DNA of 43,378 nucleotides from JBBQED01 sp038320345 (GCA_038320345.1 JBBQED010000023.1:1-43378), one strand, 5' to 3'. Counted from the stretch's first letter, positions 33,251 through 41,942 are shown. The notes: a model not told the origin generated them from the letters alone. Made by a program: numbers and translations.

Positions 33251-35242
33251 TTAACGTTGAACGCTAAGTTTCTGAGTAATAGTTTCAGAACCAATAGTAA
33301 TGTTCACGAGGTATAATCCTGTTTGTAAATCAGCAACATCGAAAGAGAATGCGTGTTTACCAGCATCTGTACTACCGATAGTTACTGTTTTAACAACCTG
33401 ACCAACTGCATTCATAACGTTAATAGAAACAGAAGCACTTTGTTTCATAGTAACAGCTACTGTTGCATTATTAGTTGCAGGGTTAGGATAAACTAAAGTT
33501 GAATTAGGAACGATAACTTCATTGATTCCAACTGAAGCACAATTTGTAGCAACTGCTGTTGCAGAAATTGCATTGATATAATCTGCAGCAGCAAACTGGA
33601 TTCCAGAAACGAATTGGTGCATCCATGGGTCAGTATCTAAGCCACCTGAATTTAGCTGAGTTGAAGTAACAACAGGAACAACAAAGTCACCTGCATTATC
33701 CCAACCTTTTACAGAAACATATTCCCAATAGTTATTTGCTTCATAAGCTGAACCTAAAGTGAAGTTAATAGGATCTGTTGATTGACCAGTAACAAAGTCA
33801 CAAGAAGAACCAAATAGATCAGGGAACTCATTGTTTGTAGTTACAGCAGGATCAGTATCTGACCAGATGTAAGCAGCTTTTGTTCCGTCAGCAGATACAC
33901 AGATTTGTGCACGAGCATCCCAGTTAACAGCCCAACCTAAGGAGTTTGGATTTGTAGTACCTGCATTGTCTTGCGGAGGATCAGTTTGAACCTGACCAGC
34001 AAATACAGTTCCCCACTCGCCGTTAGCGGCTTCGTAAGTATCAAACAAGAATCCGCCGAATGCACCGAAGTTTAAAGAGTCAGGATCATTAGAGGTAGCT
34101 TGCGCAACTTCACAAAGAATGTGTAATTTGTTATTTGCATCTACTGCAACATCAAAACCATTTTGTGAAGTAAAGAAAGGACGAGTACCAGCACCGTTTG
34201 CAGTATAAATACTAGCAAATACTGGACTGAAATCTTTTACACAATATAAAGACCATGAAGCTCCTGCATCGGTAGTACGATAAACAATTGGCATTGGTGA
34301 TAAATAATCACAAACTGAATCACGACCTAAAGTTACTACATAACCTGTAACGCCATCAGGAGAAAATGCAAGATTTCCTAGTGTAGAGAAATTTTGACTA
34401 TCATCCAAAGGATCATGAGAGAATGCATGATAAATAAGTGTCTGATCCCAATCGAGGTTATTGTTTACTGCATTCCAAACGCCACGGTTTACAACGAAAC
34501 CATCCATGTAAGGAGTAGCTGCATTGAAATCATAATCGTCAGCTAATGCATAAGCATTTCCATTAGTACCTGAACACATCCCTAAACGTGGCATGAATTG
34601 ACGAACTGTAGCTGATGCATTTACAATGTTAGTTACACTTGCGTTAGCGCCATTCAATTGGATAGAACCAAAAGAACCACCATCCCACAAAGTACCATCC
34701 AATAATGGAGCAGCAGCTGCTGCGTATGCATTAAGTACAGTGGTATTTCCTGGAGGGTTGACGATTGTTCCTTGCGGGTAACGGTTAACAGGAGCAAGGT
34801 TAGAGAATACAACTAAAGTAGTATCCCATGTTGCACCATTGTCAGCAGAAAAACGCGTTTGAACTGTACCGCTATTGTAATTAGCACCAGTTACTCCAAT
34901 TGATTTTCTATTGGTATAAGATACAACGTTCAAATCTGAATTGTAATTTAACAATCCGCCTTCAGAAATAAGATTTCCATAGGCATTCGCACTAGTTGAA
35001 ATGTCAATTTTCCCAACTGCAGCAACTTTAGCCGCATGTGGATTAACAGCAGAACTTTTTGGGTGACTTACAGAAGGACGTGCAGCTGAAGGAGTTGAAG
35101 TTGCAGCATCGCGGTATGCATTGCGCATCAATTCTGCTTTCGGTTTTACTTCACGGATTTTAGGTGCTTTTCCTGCAACTTGAGCTGAAGCAGATGAAGC
35201 AACTAATCCTGCTGCCATAATGCAGAGTAGTAGTTTTTTCAT
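33251..35242 (-). CDS. T9SS cargo protein with Asp-box (BNR) repeats
   Basis: 663 residues from the ATG at 35242, which starts a signal peptide (LLLCIMAAGLVASSASA); the longer frame to 35359 lacks coding sense upstream. The N-terminal segment is Ala/Pro-rich and basic. Two Asp-box motifs are visible, SADNGATWDT (about 150-160) and TTDAGASWSL (about 330), typical of sialidase-like beta-propellers. No full catalytic set can be identified, so an enzyme role is not claimed. The C-terminus is a type A T9SS sorting domain (LVYPNPATNN ... GLYLVNITI). Expected to be secreted or surface-attached. It is the last gene before the bidirectional terminator. Confidence 0.87.
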   Translation of the reverse strand: MKKLLLCIMAAGLVASSASAQVAGKAPKIREVKPKAELMRNAYRDAATSTPSAARPSVSHPKSSAVNPHAAKVAAVGKIDISTSANAYGNLISEGGLLNYNSDLNVVSYTNRKSIGVTGANYNSGTVQTRFSADNGATWDTTLVVFSNLAPVNRYPQGTIVNPPGNTTVLNAYAAAAAPLLDGTLWDGGSFGSIQLNGANASVTNIVNASATVRQFMPRLGMCSGTNGNAYALADDYDFNAATPYMDGFVVNRGVWNAVNNNLDWDQTLIYHAFSHDPLDDSQNFSTLGNLAFSPDGVTGYVVTLGRDSVCDYLSPMPIVYRTTDAGASWSLYCVKDFSPVFASIYTANGAGTRPFFTSQNGFDVAVDANNKLHILCEVAQATSNDPDSLNFGAFGGFLFDTYEAANGEWGTVFAGQVQTDPPQDNAGTTNPNSLGWAVNWDARAQICVSADGTKAAYIWSDTDPAVTTNNEFPDLFGSSCDFVTGQSTDPINFTLGSAYEANNYWEYVSVKGWDNAGDFVVPVVTSTQLNSGGLDTDPWMHQFVSGIQFAAADYINAISATAVATNCASVGINEVIVPNSTLVYPNPATNNATVAVTMKQSASVSINVMNAVGQVVKTVTIGSTDAGKHAFSFDVADLQTGLYLVNITIGSETITQKLSVQR

Positions 35243-35403
35243 TTTTAGTGGTTTTTTGATTATGATGTTTTTGAGCATTATTGCTTTGGTCTGGTAAAAG
35301 TACAAAATGGCGATTAAATGTTCACTGGCCTTATGCTCGATTTTACTAGACTGTGACAAAGCTAATTGATTTCAATATTTCCTTAATGTAAAATTGAAGA
35401 TTT

Positions 35404-36726
35404 TTATCTTCCAAAGTTATTAACAAATACCCAGCAAATCAGAAGTAATATAGAATATCCTAACCAGATTTTTAAATTTGTATAAAGACCCGGTTGGATT
35501 CCTTCCTTTTTGTGTAAATGCCATATTAATAGCGCCTTCTCACTATAGAATGCTAAAAGCGTACCATAGGCCACTCCAAGCATTCCGAATTTCAACATTA
35601 ATACATAACTAGCTGATATATTGATCAGAATCTCAAAAATCGCTATTTTGAAAATTATTGCCGTATTCCCCAATGCCATCAAAATGGATTGGGGAAATAC
35701 CATTCTGCTGATAATTAGCAACAGAAAAACATTGAAAACAACCGCACTTTGACTGAATTCTGGCCTGAATACTAGCGGATACAGCCATTTACTGCTAATT
35801 AAAAGTATAATAGTGAGGGGAAATAACAGATGCATTAATTTGCTGCCTTCTGATTTTAAATCTCTGATCCCTTCCGAAAAGCCGGACTGCTGTGATAATC
35901 TTGGAACCATCGCTGAACTTAAGGCATTTGCCATCAGCAATGAAAACGGTAGTTCTCTGGCTCCATAACGGAAGATGGCAAAAGCATCTGCACCGAAATG
36001 CGAACTCACTAATAAACCATCAATATATTCTGCCGATCCGCTAATTAATAAGCTTAATATCAGAGGCGTAGAAAATTGTAGTTGTGCTGACCATATTTTG
36101 GATTCTATTTTAACTTTCGCGAAAATAGTAAGTAAATATCCTAAGAAACATAGTTTCAAAACTGAAACCAATAGTAAGGATACCAGCACAACTTCTAATC
36201 CATAGCCTAGGTAAACTGGAACGATGACTGCGATAATGTTAGCAAGAAAACTAAGTATTCCGTATATAACTAACGTTAGTGATTTTTCTTTTAGTAATAG
36301 AATGTACTCATTGATAAATGTCGGGTTATTAATGAGTATATACATTAAAAGCAAATTGTAATATTGAATTCCGGCATCTGGAAGGAGTTGAGTAAGGCTG
36401 TTTTTAAAAATGAATAAAATCAGAATCAACAGAAGATTAAATGCAGCAATTTGAGCAGCAACATTAAATAGATAAGTTCCTTGATGATCTTCCTGTTCTT
36501 TAGAAAAACGAATAAGCATCGCATTTAGAAATCCGGAGATCCAGAAGAAACTAAAGGCTCCAGAGAGAAACATCAAACTTTCATAAATCCCAATCTGCTC
36601 AATGCTGACGGGCCCTTTCGCCAGTAAAATTCCTGTCAAAAAGAATCCTCCGAATCTTAGCAATTGAAAGATCTGCAACCCTCGTATGGTTCCAGTTTTT
36701 CTGATGAGTTCTAAGATTTTTTTCAC
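35404..36726 (-). CDS. Polysaccharide flippase (Wzx / MOP superfamily)
   Basis: 440 residues, about 12-14 hydrophobic segments along the whole length, typical of oligosaccharide-lipid flippases in the MOP superfamily (GLQIFQLLRFGGFFLTGILLA at the start, as two stretches; YGARELPFSLLMANALSSAM near 275). It would flip an undecaprenyl-linked saccharide across the inner membrane. The start is a GTG at 36726 overlapping the copper ATPase stop (GTGA); no nearby ATG keeps the conserved N-terminus. No glycosyltransferase, polymerase or ligase gene flanks it, which is unusual for a Wzx. Confidence 0.83.
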   Translation of the reverse strand: MKKILELIRKTGTIRGLQIFQLLRFGGFFLTGILLAKGPVSIEQIGIYESLMFLSGAFSFFWISGFLNAMLIRFSKEQEDHQGTYLFNVAAQIAAFNLLLILILFIFKNSLTQLLPDAGIQYYNLLLMYILINNPTFINEYILLLKEKSLTLVIYGILSFLANIIAVIVPVYLGYGLEVVLVSLLLVSVLKLCFLGYLLTIFAKVKIESKIWSAQLQFSTPLILSLLISGSAEYIDGLLVSSHFGADAFAIFRYGARELPFSLLMANALSSAMVPRLSQQSGFSEGIRDLKSEGSKLMHLLFPLTIILLISSKWLYPLVFRPEFSQSAVVFNVFLLLIISRMVFPQSILMALGNTAIIFKIAIFEILINISASYVLMLKFGMLGVAYGTLLAFYSEKALLIWHLHKKEGIQPGLYTNLKIWLGYSILLLICWVFVNNFGR

Positions 36727-38861
36727 CGTAAACCGAAAATAGATTTAACTCTCAAACGCAGTGAATTTCCAATTACAACGACGTCAGAAAATGCCATAGA
36801 TAATGATGCAATCATCGGATTGAGAAATCCTAGAGCTGCTACAGGAATAGCAACTATATTATATAATAATGCCCATACTAAATTCTGTTTTATCGTCTTT
36901 AGCGTTTGAATTGATAATGAATGTGCATTTTGAAGAGTCGTCAGATTTTGATGATTCAATAATACGATATCTGCAGATTGTATTGCAATTTGAGTTCCAC
37001 TCCCCATGGAAATACCTACCCATGCTTCTGCTAATGCAGGCGCATCATTGATTCCATCACCAACCATCGCTACTTTGTTTTTTTGCTGCATTTCTCTGAT
37101 AAACGTAGTTTTTGCTGTGGGCAGAAAACCAGCATGGAATTCATCTATCCCTAACTCAACTGCAATCTTTTTGCAATTAATAAGATTATCTCCGCTTAAT
37201 AAAATTGAACGAATGCCTTTCTCTTTGAAATACTGTATGGTTTCTTTGGATCCATCTCGTAGTACATCTTTAAAATTAATAGTTGCTAATAATTGGTTGT
37301 TCATCATCAGATAAACTTGATGGGTATCATCATTACAATATTCTGATACTGCATTGAAAGATCCTGCAATGTATTTGTTTCCCGATTTGTCAGTAGCATA
37401 AATTCCTTTGCCTTTTACTTCTTTGATATCTGAAAATTGTAAACCAGCAGGAGGAACGCTGTTACTAAATTTTTGCGTCAATGTTTTAGCAATAGGGTGG
37501 GTAGAATGCTGCTCTAAAGTTCCCAATAAGTAATGAACAAGTTGTTGATCGCCATGATAATTGATGTCACTGATTTCTAGGTTTCCTTTAGTAAGTGTAC
37601 CTGTTTTATCAAATACCACAATGTTGATTTCACTAAGGCGTTCTAATGTATCCCCTCCTTTAATCAATATTCCATTGCGTGCTGCTCTTCCAATACCTAC
37701 AGCAACAGCAGTAGGAGTGGCTAAGCCCATTGCACATGGACAAGAAATTACCAACACAGCAATACTACTCATTAATGATTGCGTTAAAGAAATATGGGCA
37801 ATCCAAAATGAAATGATAAATGTTAATGCAGCTATTCCAATAACCGCAGGAACAAATTTAGCACTGAACTGATCACCGGCTCGCTGAATAGCAGGTTTAC
37901 GTTGGGATGATTTTTTTACCATCTCAATCATCGTTGACAGAACTGTGGTTGTACCCGCTTGTTGAACAATAAATTTGAGACTTCCATCTATGATAACAGT
38001 TCCTGCTAAAATTTGACTGTTTTCTAATACCTCCACCGGCATACTTTCTCCAGTCATCGATGATTGATCTATCACAGCAGTTCCCCAATACACTAATCCA
38101 TCTGCCGGAATTTTTTCACCGTTATTTACTAATACCAGATCATTGGTTTGAAGACTAGATGCTGCAATTTCTTTGGTATGTTCTTTATCGGTTAAAGCAT
38201 CAAATATTTTTGTGGCAGTCTGCGCTTGCATCCTCGTAAGTTCCTCTAATGCTGACTGCGTTTTTTTTAAACTTCTTTGTTCAATGATATTACCCAACAA
38301 CAACAAAGTAATGATCGTTGCAGCGGTTTCAAAAAACAAATAATGACCACCAGTATTTTTCAAAAAAAGCCAGCCAGCAAGTGAATAGAAAAACGCCGTG
38401 AGGGATCCTAAAGAAATTAAAACATCCATATTAGGCATTCCGTGTTTTAATGATCCCCATGCACTTTTTCCAAAATGGATCATACCCGTAATAATAACTG
38501 GTAAACAAAGTAAAAACTGTACAAATGGTTGATGTAAAAAAGCAAACGGGATAAACATATGTAAAAACAAAGGGACTGTGAATACTACACAAATCAGAAA
38601 ATGCCATTGTAATTTACTTAAACCAGAACCTTCTTTTTTGAGTTCAGTCTTAAGTTTATCAGAAGCTTTATAACCTAAACTATTGATTTCCTGAATAACA
38701 TTTGTGAGTGGAATTTTTTCATTGAGTTCCATTTCAACTTCACCATCTTCATAACTTACATGAACATGATGATAGCCTTTCTTCTCTAGATGTCGCGATA
38801 TTCCCTGAGCGCAACTGCTACAGGTCATTCCTTCAACAGAGAGAATTGTTTTTGTTGACAT
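36723..38861 (-). CDS. copA: Copper-type heavy-metal P1B-ATPase
   Basis: 712 residues. One N-terminal HMA domain with the metal motif MTCSSC (Cys14, Cys17). Eight-helix core with the ion-site CPC in SCPCAMGLATPTA (about 370-383). Phosphorylation motif DKTGTLT (about 417-423), HP locus STHPIAK, and GDGINDAPAL (about 597). The NT-YN...MS signature of Cu(I) pumps is partly visible (ALLYNIVAIPVAALG near 675 and FSDVVVIGNSLRL at the end), so copper or silver export is most likely. It ejects Cu(I) to the periplasm. The -7 element TAACTTTG lies just 4 nt before its ATG. Confidence 0.94.
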   Translation of the reverse strand: MSTKTILSVEGMTCSSCAQGISRHLEKKGYHHVHVSYEDGEVEMELNEKIPLTNVIQEINSLGYKASDKLKTELKKEGSGLSKLQWHFLICVVFTVPLFLHMFIPFAFLHQPFVQFLLCLPVIITGMIHFGKSAWGSLKHGMPNMDVLISLGSLTAFFYSLAGWLFLKNTGGHYLFFETAATIITLLLLGNIIEQRSLKKTQSALEELTRMQAQTATKIFDALTDKEHTKEIAASSLQTNDLVLVNNGEKIPADGLVYWGTAVIDQSSMTGESMPVEVLENSQILAGTVIIDGSLKFIVQQAGTTTVLSTMIEMVKKSSQRKPAIQRAGDQFSAKFVPAVIGIAALTFIISFWIAHISLTQSLMSSIAVLVISCPCAMGLATPTAVAVGIGRAARNGILIKGGDTLERLSEINIVVFDKTGTLTKGNLEISDINYHGDQQLVHYLLGTLEQHSTHPIAKTLTQKFSNSVPPAGLQFSDIKEVKGKGIYATDKSGNKYIAGSFNAVSEYCNDDTHQVYLMMNNQLLATINFKDVLRDGSKETIQYFKEKGIRSILLSGDNLINCKKIAVELGIDEFHAGFLPTAKTTFIREMQQKNKVAMVGDGINDAPALAEAWVGISMGSGTQIAIQSADIVLLNHQNLTTLQNAHSLSIQTLKTIKQNLVWALLYNIVAIPVAALGFLNPMIASLSMAFSDVVVIGNSLRLRVKSIFGLR

Positions 38862-38865
38862 GGTA

Positions 38866-38873
38866 CAAAGTTA
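38866..38873 (-). promoter_or_regulatory. -7 element (TAACTTTG) for the copper ATPase gene
   Basis: Minus-strand match to TAnnTTTG, four bases before the ATG (TAACTTTG-TACC-ATG). A TTG 14 nt upstream is a weak -33. The predicted start of transcription is in or at the start codon. Confidence 0.55.
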
Positions 38874-38982
38874 ATCTTAATGATTTGCAAGAAATAATTT
38901 ATCCTGAATTATCAGGAAGTAGATCACTATGAAGCAGTAAGCCCTGTTTTTAGCACAAATACCTTTTGCGATTCAATTCTTG

Positions 38983-39014
38983 TTTGGGAACGTCCACAAT
39001 TAATTCTACTTTTG
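38983..39014 (+). promoter_or_regulatory. Promoter of tRNA-His (TTTG - 20 - TACTTTTG)
   Basis: -33 TTTG (38983-38986) and -7 TACTTTTG (39007-39014), spacing 20. Ends 11 nt before the mature tRNA 5' end. The best promoter match in the window. Confidence 0.75.
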
Positions 39015-39025
39015 CGCCTCCAAAC

Positions 39026-39100
39026 GGTGATTGTAGCTCAGTTGGTTAGAGCGCCTGATTGTGGTTCAGGAGGTCGCGGGTTCGAGCCCCGTCTTTCACC
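39026..39100 (+). tRNA. tRNA-His (anticodon GTG)
   Basis: Cloverleaf with encoded G-1 pairing C73. D-arm TAGCTCAGTTGGTTAGAGC, anticodon arm CCTGA-TTGTGGT-TCAGG (anticodon GTG), T-arm GCGGG-TTCGAGC-CCCGT. The acceptor stem (GGTGATTG / CTTTCACC) has two adjacent T-T mismatches at positions 5:68 and 6:67; all other pairs form. CCA is not encoded. Confidence 0.94.
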
Positions 39101-39110
39101 CGGTATTATA

Positions 39111-39138
39111 AAGGCTGTCCTTCAGGATGGCCTTTTTT
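39111..39138 (+). terminator. Terminator of tRNA-His
   Basis: 10-bp stem AAGGCTGTCC / GGATGGCCTT with two G-T wobbles, TTCA loop, then a six-T run. Starts 10 nt after the tRNA 3' end. Confidence 0.88.
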
Positions 39139-39264
39139 GTTTTTAATCCAATTTTCAATTCTCGTATTCTACCTAAGTCCAGTCGTTTAGGTTTTTATCT
39201 TCTATAAAACAGTCGGAATGTCAGAAAATCCGATTTTGCATTTTCTAGTGGACTTTTTGCTATC

Positions 39265-39272
39265 TATATTTG
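39265..39272 (+). promoter_or_regulatory. -7 element (TATATTTG) for the GAPDH gene
   Basis: TAnnTTTG match 24 nt before the ATG at 39297. The nearest -33 TTTG (39235-39238) is 26 nt upstream, slightly too far. The rest of the 158-bp gap after the tRNA-His terminator shows nothing else. Confidence 0.5.
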
Positions 39273-39296
39273 CAATTCTAATTTATAACCTTTCGA

Positions 39297-40772
39297 ATGT
39301 CAACATCCTCTCAGAACACTTCCGGCCAGCTTACTTATGAAAAACAGCTCGGCGACTGGATTGAACAAGAAAAATCAGCAGTAGAACTCATTCACATCGC
39401 TGGCGATTTATGGTTTGATAAATCCGTAGAACTTATCATTTTCAGAAATCAGCTTGTTGATAGAAGCGCGAGCCAGATTCTGAATCTGCATCAGTACGCA
39501 AAGGAATTTGTAAAAAAACCAATTTCTGTGGCCGACACCTTGGATATTGCTAGATTTTTAAAAGACCTCGATTTAGCACCTTCTCGTATTGACATTGGTA
39601 GGTTAGGTGCTGAGTGGCATAGTGAGAAAACTGATTTCCAAAATGACTTAGGGAAATTTCTGACTACTAAACTTGCTGATTTCATCGGTGCAGGAAAACG
39701 TGTGATGATTCCAAGAGATGTTATTCTTTATGGTTTTGGTCGTATCGGACGGATTCTCGCTCGTGAATTAGTAGGGCAAGCAGGAAAGGGAGAACAATTG
39801 CGTTTACGCGCTATAGTTGTTCGTAGCCGCTCTGAAGATGATCTCACTAAGCGTGCAGAATTACTTCGTAACGATTCAGTACACGGACCTTTTCCAGGAA
39901 CTGTAATTGAAGATCACGAGAAAAAAGCACTCATCGTAAACGGTCATACAATTTATGTAATTGATGCGAAGAATCCTGAAGATGTAGATTATTCGTCTTA
40001 TGGAATTAATAATGCGTTGTTGATCGACAATACAGGTGTGGCTAGAGATCGTGCTGGATTAAGTCGTCATCTGAATGCAAAAGGCGTTGATAAAGTATTA
40101 TTAACGGCTCCTGGTAAAGGCGACATTCCAAATGTAGTTTACGGAGTGAATGAACGGAATCATGCTGCTGACGAGAAAATTTTCTCTGCCGCTTCTTGTA
40201 CAACTAATGCTATTGTACCTGTTCTTGAGGTCATCGAAAAGACATTAGGAATTGAAAGAGGACATATCGAAACGATTCACTCTTATACGAATGATCAGAA
40301 TCTGTTGGATAACTATCACAATAAATATCGCCGTGGAAGATCTGCCGCTATGAATATGGTGATCACAGAAACCGGTGCCGATAAAGCAGTGGCTAAAGTG
40401 ATTCCAGTATTAGAAGGCAAATTAACGGGTAATTCAGTAAGGGTTCCAACCCCCGATGTTTCTCTTGCGATCCTGAATTTAACTGTTAAAAAAGATGTTA
40501 CCAAAGACGGAGTTAATGAAATCCTAAAGGATGCTGCTTTAAGAGGCGCTCTTGTGGAGCAGATTCAATATTCTAGTTCCAACGAACTTGTTTCAAGTGA
40601 TCTGATCGGAAATCCTTGCGCATCGATTGTTGATAGTCCCGCAACTATCGTATCAAAAGATAATAAGAGTATGGTGTTGTATATCTGGTACGATAACGAA
40701 TATGGATATAGTCGTCAATGTGTTCGTTTCGCTAAATATTTGGCTGATGTAATCCGCTTGACTTATTACTAA
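39297..40772 (+). CDS. gap: Glyceraldehyde-3-phosphate dehydrogenase, long form
   Basis: 491 residues, about 150 more than standard GAPDH. The extra N-terminal helical region (about residues 1-138) precedes the NAD-binding VILYGFGRIGRILAREL (about 140-156). The catalytic Cys301 sits in AASCTTNAIVPV, and HSYTNDQNLLDNYHNKYRRGR follows (two stretches: HSYTNDQNLL and YRRGRSAA). VRVPTPDVSL and WYDNEYGYS complete the C-terminal domain. It oxidises glyceraldehyde-3-phosphate to 1,3-bisphosphoglycerate or the reverse. Long GAPDHs with such an extension occur in Bacteroidota and other Gram-negatives. Monocistronic, with a strong terminator shared with the convergent rpoD. Confidence 0.95.
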   Translation: MSTSSQNTSGQLTYEKQLGDWIEQEKSAVELIHIAGDLWFDKSVELIIFRNQLVDRSASQILNLHQYAKEFVKKPISVADTLDIARFLKDLDLAPSRIDIGRLGAEWHSEKTDFQNDLGKFLTTKLADFIGAGKRVMIPRDVILYGFGRIGRILARELVGQAGKGEQLRLRAIVVRSRSEDDLTKRAELLRNDSVHGPFPGTVIEDHEKKALIVNGHTIYVIDAKNPEDVDYSSYGINNALLIDNTGVARDRAGLSRHLNAKGVDKVLLTAPGKGDIPNVVYGVNERNHAADEKIFSAASCTTNAIVPVLEVIEKTLGIERGHIETIHSYTNDQNLLDNYHNKYRRGRSAAMNMVITETGADKAVAKVIPVLEGKLTGNSVRVPTPDVSLAILNLTVKKDVTKDGVNEILKDAALRGALVEQIQYSSSNELVSSDLIGNPCASIVDSPATIVSKDNKSMVLYIWYDNEYGYSRQCVRFAKYLADVIRLTYY

Positions 40773-40793
40773 ACACATCCAAATTTAAAATTC

Positions 40794-40832
40794 AAAAGGG
40801 ACTGATTCTGGTTAGAGTCAGTCCCTTTTTTT
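40794..40832. terminator. Bidirectional terminator between gap and rpoD
   Basis: Stem AAAAGGGACTGA / TCAGTCCCTTTT extended by TCT/AGA inside the loop; T-run on the plus strand and TTTT on the minus strand. Serves both converging genes. Confidence 0.9.
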
Positions 40833-40878
40833 ATGGGAATTAATTTTATTGTGTTGGTTTTCTTTTCACGTCAACTTA

Positions 40879-41745
40879 TTATTGACCCAAATAAGATTTC
40901 AATAATTTGCTTTTGTTTTTGTTTCTTAATCTTCGGATTGCTTTTTCTTTGATCTGCCGAACTCTTTCGCGAGTAAGATCAAATTTATCTCCAATTTCTT
41001 CTAGGGTTAATCCGTGAGTAAATCCAATTCCGAAAAATAATTTAATGACTTCTCTTTCTCTTTCACTCAATGTTCCAAGTGACCGATCTATTTCTTTCAT
41101 CAAGGATTCATTCATTAGATGCAGATCAGCACGAGGCGATTCTGCATTTTCAATAACATCGAGTAAAGTACTTTCTTCCCCCTGAATAAAAGGAGCATCC
41201 ATAGAGACGTGACGCCCTGAGATTCGCAATGCATCAGAAATTTTATCAATAGAAATTTCAGTGATCGCTGCTAGCTCTTCATAAGAAGGTTCTCGCTCAA
41301 ATTCCTGTTCTAGTTTACTGAATGCTTTACTAATTCTGCTGAGCGATCCCACTTGATTTAAGGGCAATCTAACAATGCGAGATTGTTCTGCAATTGCTTG
41401 CAAAATACTTTGTCGAATCCACCATACAGCATAGGAAATAAACTTAAATCCTCTAGTTTCATCAAAGCGTTTTGCTGCTTTAATTAATCCAAGATTTCCT
41501 TCGTTGATTAGGTCGGGTAAACTTAAACCTTGGTTTTGATATTGCTTGGAAACAGAAACTACAAAACGAAGATTTGCACGTGTGAGTTTATCTAAAGCAG
41601 ATTCATCACCATCTCGGATGAGACGTGCTAACCGTACTTCTTCGGCTGCATCTATCATACCTTCCTTGCCGATTTCAGCAAGGTACTTTTCCAGAGAAGC
41701 ACTTTCTCTGTTAGTGATCGATTTACTGATTTTCAGCTGACGCAT
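40879..41745 (-). CDS. rpoD: Primary RNA polymerase sigma factor RpoD
   Basis: 288 residues: the short Bacteroidota primary sigma lacking region 1.1 and the long non-conserved insert. Region 1.2 (SLEKYLAEIGKEGMIDAAEE), region 2 with core-binding and DNA-melting residues (DLINEGNLGLIKAAKRFDE, about 82-100; FKFISYAVWWIRQSILQAIA), and region 3 follow in order. Region 4.2 carries the helix-turn-helix (LTLEEIGDKFDLTRERVRQI, about 248-267) for the -33 element. By family knowledge it directs transcription at TTTG / TAnnTTTG promoters, which recur in this window. Single gene with its own promoter. Confidence 0.96.
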   Translation of the reverse strand: MRQLKISKSITNRESASLEKYLAEIGKEGMIDAAEEVRLARLIRDGDESALDKLTRANLRFVVSVSKQYQNQGLSLPDLINEGNLGLIKAAKRFDETRGFKFISYAVWWIRQSILQAIAEQSRIVRLPLNQVGSLSRISKAFSKLEQEFEREPSYEELAAITEISIDKISDALRISGRHVSMDAPFIQGEESTLLDVIENAESPRADLHLMNESLMKEIDRSLGTLSEREREVIKLFFGIGFTHGLTLEEIGDKFDLTRERVRQIKEKAIRRLRNKNKSKLLKSYLGQ

Positions 41746-41804
41746 ATTGATAATATTTATTTCAGGTATGCAAACTGAATTGGCTAAGCGGACTCTGTGT
41801 ATTA

Positions 41805-41834
41805 CAAATTTAAACGATTATTGTCAGCATCAAA
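41805..41834 (-). promoter_or_regulatory. Promoter of rpoD (TTTG - 18 - TAAATTTG)
   Basis: Minus strand: -33 TTTG (41831-41834) and -7 TAAATTTG (41805-41812), spacing 18. Predicted leader about 53 nt. Fits autoregulation by the sigma factor encoded here. Confidence 0.7.
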
Positions 41835-41909
41835 GGAATCTGGAACATTTATTTTAAATAAAAAACTAATCTCCTAGGATTTCATGAAGAATCTTTAAAG
41901 AAACCGCAT

Positions 41910-41942
41910 AAAAAAGGCAGGACCAATTTCATTAGTCCTGCC
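41910..41942 (-). terminator. Terminator of the Deg protease gene
   Basis: Minus-strand 8-bp GC-rich stem GGCAGGAC / GTCCTGCC, loop of 11, then six T residues; 21 nt after the protease stop. Confidence 0.88.

Noticed and set aside
33251..35242. Asp-box protein as an active sialidase
   Set aside because: Only two Asp boxes are visible; the arginine triad and nucleophile Tyr/Glu of sialidases could not be identified, so only a beta-propeller-like description is given.
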